From NCBI RefSeq assembly GCF_011742925.1, contig NZ_WAEL01000001.1, forward strand, positions 744,001-808,000: DNA of 64,000 bases, read 5' to 3'. Below the pieces are notes generated by a model. It was not told where the DNA came from, ran no database searches, and was given only the letters and a program-made list of their open reading frames with translations. Source of the stretch: Fibrivirga algicola (lineage in GTDB: Bacteria; Bacteroidota; Bacteroidia; Cytophagales; Spirosomataceae). The position numbers and the translations under genes are program-made. Below, piece after piece: positions 58,499 through 64,000 of this stretch (the first letter of the stretch is position 1; every line of letters begins with the position of its first letter).

Positions 58499-60175
58499 AT
58501 GCCATCAACTGCTTGTCTCCGCCTTCCTGCCAGTTTGCTGGTGGGTTACCTGCTCTTTATCGGCTCGATACCCGCCTTTGGTCAACTACTTGTCGACAAA
58601 CAGGCTTACACCCGTCAGGATACCCTGCGCGGCACCATGACCCCCGAACGAAGCTGGTGGGACCTGAACCATTACCACCTACAGGTACGTGTTACGCCCG
58701 ACGATAGTACGTTTGCTGGCCGCAACACCATCCGCTACCGGGTTCTGAAAGCCGGCCAGGTTATGCAGATCGATCTGCAATCGCCTATGAAGCTGATTCG
58801 GGCCGAGCAGGATGGAAAGCCGCTGGCCGTGCGCACCGACGGCAACGCGCATTTTGTTACGCTGACTAAACCACAACGCCCCGGCCGCACTGAAACCATC
58901 ACGGTGGAGTATGCCGGAAAACCCCGCGTGGCCCGCAATGCCCCCTGGGACGGCGGCGTTTCGTGGGCACGCGACTCTACCAAAAGCTGGTTTATCGCCA
59001 CCTCCTGCCAGGGGTTGGGTGCCAGCGTATGGTGGCCCTGTAAAGACCACATGGCCGATGAGCCCGACTCGATGCTGATCAGCGTGACCGTGCCTCAGCC
59101 CTACATGGACGTGTCGAACGGAACGCTACGGCGGGTGGTCACCAATGCCGATCAGACACGTACTTACGACTGGGCGGTCGAAAATCCGATTAATAACTAC
59201 GGCGTCAACGTCAACATTGCGAAGTATGTAACCTGGAATGAAACGTATCAGGGTGAGGCCGGGCCACTGGCGTTATCCTACTACGCCCTGCCCCAGAACG
59301 AAGCCGCCGCACGCGAACAGTTTCAGCAGGCAAAGTCGATGCTGCGCGTATTCGAAAACTGGTTTGGGCCGTATCCGTTCTATAAAGATGGCTACAAGCT
59401 GGTGCAGGTGCCTTACCTGGGTATGGAACACCAGAGTTCGGTTACCTACGGAAACCGCTTCAGAAACGGGTACCTGGGTCGCGATCTGTCCCGGACGGGC
59501 TGGGGATTGCGCTGGGATTTTATCATCGTGCACGAATCAGGGCATGAGTGGTTCGCCAATAACATTACCTACAAAGATATCGCCGACATGTGGATTCACG
59601 AGAGCTTTACGGCTTACTCGGAGAACCTCTATACCGAAGCGCTGTTTGGTAAAAACGCCGGAGCCCAATACGTGATCGGTACACGCGTAGGCATCCGTAA
59701 TGACCGGCCGATCATTGGTGATTACAATGTCAACAGCGAAGGGTCGGGCGATATGTATTACAAAGGAGCCAACATGCTGCACATGATTCGGCAATGGGTG
59801 GGTAACGACGAGAAGTGGCGGCAGATTCTGCGGGGCCTGAACAAGACCTTCTACCACCAGACCGTGACAACGCAGCAGATTGAGACCTTCCTGACCAAAC
59901 AAACGGGCCTGCCCCTGAAACCGGTATTCGATCAGTATCTCCGCGACGCACGCGTACCTACGCTGGAGTATAAGCTGACACCCCAGGGTGTAGCCTACCG
60001 CTTCACCGACTGCCAGAAAGGCTTCACTATGCCCGTGCAGATTTGTCTGAACGATGCCGGCCCGGTGCGCACCGTAACTCCGTCGACCAACTGGCAGACT
60101 CTCCGGCAGGCCAACGTAAAAGACGTCAACATCGACGCCAATTATTACCTGATGACCAAGATGGCGGGCATGTAG
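58499..60175 (+). CDS. Exported M1-family metallopeptidase
   Basis: The 558-residue product has a signal peptide (about 1-29, PAFGQ) and an N-terminal beta-saddle domain to about 245. The gluzincin domain has GMEHQSSVTYGNRF near 310, the zinc motif IIVHESGHEWFANN near 340 and the third ligand Glu in WIHESFTAYSENLY near 363. These are M1 aminopeptidase features (HExxH plus a downstream Glu). It lacks the long C-terminal helical domain of PepN, like other short exported M1 peptidases of Bacteroidota. It is convergent with hemF over 10 bases. Confidence 0.93.
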   Translation: MPSTACLRLPASLLVGYLLFIGSIPAFGQLLVDKQAYTRQDTLRGTMTPERSWWDLNHYHLQVRVTPDDSTFAGRNTIRYRVLKAGQVMQIDLQSPMKLIRAEQDGKPLAVRTDGNAHFVTLTKPQRPGRTETITVEYAGKPRVARNAPWDGGVSWARDSTKSWFIATSCQGLGASVWWPCKDHMADEPDSMLISVTVPQPYMDVSNGTLRRVVTNADQTRTYDWAVENPINNYGVNVNIAKYVTWNETYQGEAGPLALSYYALPQNEAAAREQFQQAKSMLRVFENWFGPYPFYKDGYKLVQVPYLGMEHQSSVTYGNRFRNGYLGRDLSRTGWGLRWDFIIVHESGHEWFANNITYKDIADMWIHESFTAYSENLYTEALFGKNAGAQYVIGTRVGIRNDRPIIGDYNVNSEGSGDMYYKGANMLHMIRQWVGNDEKWRQILRGLNKTFYHQTVTTQQIETFLTKQTGLPLKPVFDQYLRDARVPTLEYKLTPQGVAYRFTDCQKGFTMPVQICLNDAGPVRTVTPSTNWQTLRQANVKDVNIDANYYLMTKMAGM

Positions 60176-60185
60176 GGACCGCCCC

Positions 60186-61112
60186 CTACACGTCTGCCCA
60201 ATTGACGCCCTTTCGTAACCAAGCCAGCGTATCGGATTCGGGTGAGGCCGCTTCGGGGTGGTAATCGTAGATCCAGTTGGCCTGCGGGGGCATGCTCATT
60301 AGGATCGACTCAGTACGGCCGTTTGTTTCCAGCCCAAATTTGGTACCCCGGTCCCAGGCTAGGTTGAACTCAACGTACCTGCCCCGGCGTAACCCCTGCC
60401 AGTGCTGTTCGCGGGGCGAGTAGGGGAGGTTGTGGTTTTGCTGCATGAAATGCGTGTAAATGGGCGCAAACGATTCGCCTACTGCCCGGTGAAAGGCAAA
60501 CAGATCAGCCTTACTGACCGTGTCGCTTTCCTTCAGATAGTCGAAAAATATACCGCCAACGCCGCGTGTTTCCTGCCGGTGCGGGATGAAGAAATAGTCG
60601 TCGGCCCAGGTTTTGAAGCGCGGGTAATAACTCGGGTCGTGCTGGTCACAAACGGTTTTAAGCTGCTGATGGAACCAACGCGCATCGTCGGGCACAACGT
60701 AGTGCGGCGTAAGGTCGATACCGCCACCAAACCAGTAAGTGCCGTTGCTCAGCTCAAAGTAGCGCACGTTCATGTGGATGATCGGCACACGCGGATTGCG
60801 CGGGTGAATCACGATGGAAACGCCTGTGGCGTAAAAAGTCGGCGGTGGTCCGGCAGCCCGGTCAGTCAGGTTCAACTGCCGGAGGGTCGCTTCCGACGCC
60901 TCACCTTCAACGGCCGAAAAGCCAACACCTCCCTTCTCAATGATTGTCCCGTCGGCCAGCACGCGCGACCGGCCGCCTCCACCACCGGGGCGCTGCCAAT
61001 GGTCCTCGCGAAACGTACCTGACCCATCGGCCTGCTCGAGCGCGGTGCAGATTTGCTCTTGAAGACCTTGCAGGTACGTGGTAATCTGGTGTCTGTCGGG
61101 TGGTTGTTGCAT
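60186..61112 (-). CDS. hemF: Oxygen-dependent coproporphyrinogen III oxidase HemF
   Basis: HemF oxidatively decarboxylates coproporphyrinogen III to protoporphyrinogen IX in heme synthesis and needs oxygen. The 308-residue product matches from end to end, including GGGRSRVLADG near 45, HMNVRYFEL near 114, WFGGGIDLTPHYV near 127, FFIPHRQETRGVGGIFFDYL near 174 and the terminal YDYHPEAASPE. Two CAGGTACGT copies lie near the 5' end. A -7 element at 61196-61203 is its likely promoter. Confidence 0.96.
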   Translation of the reverse strand: MQQPPDRHQITTYLQGLQEQICTALEQADGSGTFREDHWQRPGGGGGRSRVLADGTIIEKGGVGFSAVEGEASEATLRQLNLTDRAAGPPPTFYATGVSIVIHPRNPRVPIIHMNVRYFELSNGTYWFGGGIDLTPHYVVPDDARWFHQQLKTVCDQHDPSYYPRFKTWADDYFFIPHRQETRGVGGIFFDYLKESDTVSKADLFAFHRAVGESFAPIYTHFMQQNHNLPYSPREQHWQGLRRGRYVEFNLAWDRGTKFGLETNGRTESILMSMPPQANWIYDYHPEAASPESDTLAWLRKGVNWADV

Positions 61113-61195
61113 ACGGGAAAAATACCTGTTGCAGCAGCTTTGTCTGGTCCTGAACGGCCAATTGACTGGTTGTGCTGTGCCTGTGAAAAGAGGGG

Positions 61196-61203
61196 CAAAG
61201 ATA
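61196..61203 (-). promoter_or_regulatory. -7 element (TATCTTTG) for hemF
   Basis: On the minus strand it reads TATCTTTG, a full TAnnTTTG match, 84 bases upstream of the hemF ATG. The rest of the 271-base gap (61113-61383) holds no gene. An AACATTTG near 61270 could serve the response regulator. Confidence 0.4.
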
Positions 61204-61383
61204 CTTCATTCTGGCTGATGAACCCATTCAGGCTGTGCAGTGACACGCAGTTCTTTAACGTGTTTTTAATAACATTTGCGACTATCTGCCGCGCTTTTTA
61301 GTTGATTCTGTCGATGGCGCAATGAGCCTGAATTAACCGGTTCTGGCGTGCTGATAGGTGACTCAATGGCTGTGAATTCCTGT

Positions 61384-62070
61384 ATGCAAACTATATTAAT
61401 TGTTGAAGATGATCGCCGTATTGCCCAGAATATTAGCCGAAGTCTCCGCGACGAAGGCTACCTCACCGAGGTAGCCTATGAGGGGTATGCTGGTCGGCAA
61501 CTGGCACTCGACAAGCCGATTGATCTATTAATTCTGGATATCAACCTGCCGGGGCTTAACGGGTTCGAAGTGTGCCGGGGTGTGCGGAGTAAAAAACCAG
61601 ACCTCCCGATCATCATGCTCACGGCGTTGGGCGAAATTGAAGATAAAGTAGAGGGGCTGGAACTGGGAGCTGACGATTATCTGGTGAAGCCGTTCGACCT
61701 GCGCGAGCTAAGTGCCCGCATTGCGGCCCAACTGCGGCGTTCATCGAGGCAACGTCCGTCGCCACAGGAGGAAATCCTGCAATTAGCTGACCTGGTGGTG
61801 AATATGTCGACTAAACTTGTTCGTCGGGGCGACGTACCCATCGAGCTGACCGCGCGTGAGTTTACCCTGCTGGCTTATCTGTTGCAGAATCAGGGGCGAG
61901 TCGTATCCAGGGCCGACCTGACCGAACACGTCTGGGGCCTGCACATCGACTCGGGGACAAATGTGGTGGAGGTGTACATCAATTATCTACGCCGCAAAAT
62001 CGACCGTGATTTTGTGCCCAAGCTTATTCACACCCGCTCCGGGTTTGGTTACGTGCTTAAAAACGAGTAA
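61384..62070 (+). CDS. OmpR/PhoB-type response regulator
   Basis: The 228-residue product has a receiver domain: acidic pair VEDDRR near 7, phospho-acceptor Asp in LLILDINLPGLNGFEV near 51, switch Thr in IMLTALGE near 80, and KPFDLREL with the conserved Lys near 104. The winged-helix DNA-binding domain has TAREFTLLAYLLQNQGRVVSRADLTEHVWG near 156-185. ATG 61384 starts the receiver domain directly; two upstream in-frame ATGs (61348 and 61366) add residues with no domain match. The partner kinase begins 3 bases after the stop. Confidence 0.93.
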   Translation: MQTILIVEDDRRIAQNISRSLRDEGYLTEVAYEGYAGRQLALDKPIDLLILDINLPGLNGFEVCRGVRSKKPDLPIIMLTALGEIEDKVEGLELGADDYLVKPFDLRELSARIAAQLRRSSRQRPSPQEEILQLADLVVNMSTKLVRRGDVPIELTAREFTLLAYLLQNQGRVVSRADLTEHVWGLHIDSGTNVVEVYINYLRRKIDRDFVPKLIHTRSGFGYVLKNE

Positions 62071-62073
62071 TCC

Positions 62074-63456
62074 ATGACCATTCGTGACCGGATTGCGCTT
62101 CAGTTTTCGCTCATTGTAGCCTGTATTCTGCTCGTCTTTTCGCTGAATACGTACGTCCGCTCTGAGCAGTACCGCCAGCGGGAATTCTACAATCGCCTTG
62201 AACAGCGGGCACGTACTACTGTCCGGTTCCTGACGGAGGTAAAAGAGCTGGACCAAAACCTGCTGCGCGTCATTGACCGCAACACGCTCATTACCCTGTA
62301 TGAGCAGAAGGTACTGGTGTTCGACGCCCGCAACCGGTTACTCTATGCCAGCATTGACGATGACTCGCTGGCGGTACCTGCGTGGTTGCTCACCGACATT
62401 CGGCGCAAAGGGATTGTAAAACTAAAACTGGCTGATCAACAGGTGTTTGGCTTGTATGCACCCGAAGGAAAGCAGGCACTCACTGTAGTGGCTTCGGCGC
62501 GAGACCGGTCTGGCGAGGCTGACATGCTCGACCTGCGCCGCACTCTGAGCTGGAGCTTACTGATTGGCATTGGCCTCACTGTCGGGCTGGGTATTTTATT
62601 TGCCGGACAGTCACTCCGACCTATCAGCCGTATCAATCAGGAGGTGAGTAGTATCAACGCGGGCAACCTACAGAAACGGCTCGACGAAGGAAATCGGCAG
62701 GATGAAGTGGCTCAACTGGCCATCAATTTCAACCGGGTACTGGGGCGGCTTCAACAGGCATTCGAGCAGCAGCGCACATTTATTTCGCACGCTTCACACG
62801 AACTGCGATCGCCCCTGACCGCCCTCAAATCAGAATTACAGCTTGGCTTGCGCCATGAATTGTCGGTGCCGCAGTACCGGGCTATCCTGGGTCAGCTTAC
62901 CGCAGATACAGACCGGATCGTTAACCTGACCAACAGCCTGTTGTTATTGGCTCGCGCGCTCGATGCCCCCCTTCAATTACTGCGTGAACCCGTCCTGATC
63001 GACGATGTGGTGTTTTCTGCGCTTGACGAACTGTGTAGCGCCCACCCGCACTACCGGGTCGATGTGAATCTTATGAATTTGTCGCAGGCTGATGACTACC
63101 CACAGGTACTTGGTGATGAAGCGTTGCTACGGCGAATGGTGCTTAACCTGCTTGACAATGCCTGCAAGTACAGCGAAAACCACCGGGCTGAGGTTCAGAT
63201 TGATACCGACTCGCTTAACTGCCGGATCAGGGTAGCTGATGAGGGAATCGGAATTTCACCCGATCAGCTAATCCATATCTTCGATCCTTTCTACCGGGCC
63301 GACAATGCGCGTTCACACGATGGCTTCGGACTTGGGTTGTCCATCTGCCGCCGCATTGCCGAACTGCATCAGGGACGTATTGACGTGGTGAGTGAGCCAG
63401 GGAGAGGCAGCACATTCACTATCAGCTTACCACATTCACGCCGAGGCAGGTTCTAA
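62074..63456 (+). CDS. HAMP-containing sensor histidine kinase, partner of the OmpR-type regulator
   Basis: The 460-residue product has a membrane helix (about 9-27), a periplasmic segment (about 30-155) and a second helix (about 155-180, SLLIGIGLTVGLGILFAGQ). A HAMP domain (about 183-235) leads into HisKA (ISHASHELRSPLTALKSELQLG, His near 241) and HATPase_c (NLLDNACKYSEN, ADEGIGISPDQL, GFGLGLSICRR). This is a standard CusS/BasS-like layout. The ligand is unknown. It is in one operon with the upstream response regulator. Confidence 0.93.
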   Translation: MTIRDRIALQFSLIVACILLVFSLNTYVRSEQYRQREFYNRLEQRARTTVRFLTEVKELDQNLLRVIDRNTLITLYEQKVLVFDARNRLLYASIDDDSLAVPAWLLTDIRRKGIVKLKLADQQVFGLYAPEGKQALTVVASARDRSGEADMLDLRRTLSWSLLIGIGLTVGLGILFAGQSLRPISRINQEVSSINAGNLQKRLDEGNRQDEVAQLAINFNRVLGRLQQAFEQQRTFISHASHELRSPLTALKSELQLGLRHELSVPQYRAILGQLTADTDRIVNLTNSLLLLARALDAPLQLLREPVLIDDVVFSALDELCSAHPHYRVDVNLMNLSQADDYPQVLGDEALLRRMVLNLLDNACKYSENHRAEVQIDTDSLNCRIRVADEGIGISPDQLIHIFDPFYRADNARSHDGFGLGLSICRRIAELHQGRIDVVSEPGRGSTFTISLPHSRRGRF

Positions 63457-63522
63457 TTTATTTATAATTAGCTTGCAATCTATTTCTAATTGCCTTGTAA
63501 GCCTGTCCTAATAGCCCTGTTC

Positions 63523-63530
63523 TACCTTTG
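63523..63530 (+). promoter_or_regulatory. -7 element (TACCTTTG) for the final membrane protein gene
   Basis: TACCTTTG fits TAnnTTTG and lies 24 bases before the ATG at 63555, implying a leader of about 18 nt. It falls on the alternative TTG at 63528, which is therefore not the start. Confidence 0.45.
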
Positions 63531-63554
63531 CGCGTACACAAATACGAACGTAAA

Positions 63555-63983
63555 ATGGAAAACTCAACAGGCTTTTATTCAACTGATTCAGTCGTTAATA
63601 CAGTTACAGAATTGGTAAACGGAGCTGACCTTTGGGATTGGATCTCGATCGCGGCTGGCGTTGGTCTGTTTCTAGCCGGGAGCGCCTTTTGGCAGGCGAC
63701 CCGGCGGCTACGAATCGAGAATGATTACTTCACAACTCCGGGCAAGGCAACGCATCACCAGAACCCTTACACCCTGCTGCCAACGTACCTGACCATATTG
63801 GTGTTCCTGGCCGGTCTGACAGCGTTCATTGCCCAGTCGCCGGTATCGGAATTTATCTTCTGGATCAGCTATGCCGCCGTAGGTCTTGGTCAGCTAACCG
63901 GACTTGGCCAGCGGATGGGTGTTCAACTAGTGAAACTAGTCGACGCCGTTTTCAGAACCGGCTATCAGACTGCTCACTCGTAG
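63555..63983 (+). CDS. Small membrane protein of unknown function
   Basis: The 142-residue protein has three hydrophobic segments (about 29-47, 75-95 and 98-115) and no recognised domain. The N-terminal 25 residues are polar. It follows a two-component operon on the same strand but has its own promoter-like element, so it could belong to that system's regulon or be unrelated. I find no family match from the sequence alone. Confidence 0.65.
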   Translation: MENSTGFYSTDSVVNTVTELVNGADLWDWISIAAGVGLFLAGSAFWQATRRLRIENDYFTTPGKATHHQNPYTLLPTYLTILVFLAGLTAFIAQSPVSEFIFWISYAAVGLGQLTGLGQRMGVQLVKLVDAVFRTGYQTAHS

Positions 63984-64000
63984 CCAACTTACTATTTGCT

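Larger units (their letters stand above)
2477..63791. repeat. Dispersed 9-mer CAGGTACGT / ACGTACCTG (at least 34 copies)
   Basis: I counted 17 copies as CAGGTACGT, at 2477, 3373, 3525, 11758, 32461, 35103, 36695, 40659, 43421, 43657, 46144, 48804, 48949, 49144, 56607, 58682 and 61071. I counted 17 as ACGTACCTG, at 8206, 13835, 15712, 17844, 24269, 26042, 28289, 29345, 30261, 33616, 33982, 35117, 47490, 56483, 60373, 61013 and 63783. Equal base use predicts about 0.5 copies in 64 kb counting both strands. GGGTACGT and other AGGTACGT variants are also common. Copies lie in several reading frames and between genes. The entry spans the first to last copy; it is not one continuous element. Confidence 0.85.

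Noticed and set aside
1-64000. tRNA, rRNA, CRISPR array, prophage or insertion sequence
   Set aside because: I looked through the intergenic regions and saw no cloverleaf, repeat array, transposase or phage gene. A tRNAscan or ISfinder run would settle this.

Overview
The window looks like chromosomal DNA from a Bacteroidota bacterium, most likely a Cytophagales member of the Spirosoma type. This is inferred from gene content. There are type IX secretion (T9SS) genes: a PorE-like protein, PorD and a T9SS-sorted protein. There is also an omega-like RNA polymerase subunit between bamD and coaBC, a Bacteroidota putative porin, OstA/LptC/LpxK lipopolysaccharide genes, and starts preceded by TAnnTTTG -7 elements instead of clear Shine-Dalgarno sequences. 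GC is moderate and coding density is high. I see no rRNA, tRNA, CRISPR array, prophage or insertion sequence, and no gene-free stretch longer than 300 bases.

Layout. 1-3.4 kb: a partial PorE-like protein and tilS on the minus strand. 3.4-13.1 kb: a plus-strand run of ostA, a T9SS-sorted protein, bamD, rpoZ-like, coaBC, porD, recN, then a copper-themed lipoprotein/SCO/cytochrome c trio. 13.1-15.8 kb: coaX, a barrel protein and lptC on the minus strand. 16-21.6 kb: an RsmI-like methylase, a TPR histidine kinase, an MBL hydrolase, pssA, purS and fabH. 21.7-27.7 kb: a CoA-binding protein, a lone NUMOD4/HNH endonuclease with a structured leader, a 1256-residue NtrY-like kinase, an unusual IscA homologue and a conserved unknown. 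27.7-32.5 kb: an HMG-CoA lyase-like protein, mnmA, and a dehydratase/dehydrogenase pair that fits the last two steps of oxidative pentose breakdown. 32.5-43 kb: secreted glycan enzymes, a TPR membrane protein, a TrpF-like barrel, an exported oxidoreductase/isomerase pair and a DUF937-OmpA protein. 43-49.8 kb: xseBA, an arsenosugar cluster (ArsM, ArsS, peroxidase-like), pheS and a NamZ-like muramidase. 49.8-61.1 kb: a 7TMR sensor kinase, threonine aldolase, exported MTA/SAH nucleosidase, putative porin, lpxK, menC, an M1 peptidase and hemF. 61.3-64 kb: an OmpR-type two-component pair and a small membrane protein.

The most unusual signal is not a gene. The 9-mer CAGGTACGT (or its complement ACGTACCTG) occurs at least 34 times in 64 kb, against about 0.5 expected by chance. 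I count 17 copies in each orientation. They fall in several reading frames and also between genes, and two copies form the stem of one terminator. It behaves like a genome-wide DNA-level word, comparable in style to cyanobacterial HIP1 or DNA uptake sequences. A second theme is long intergenic palindromes, several without a T-run, including one repeated family upstream of arsM and pheS.
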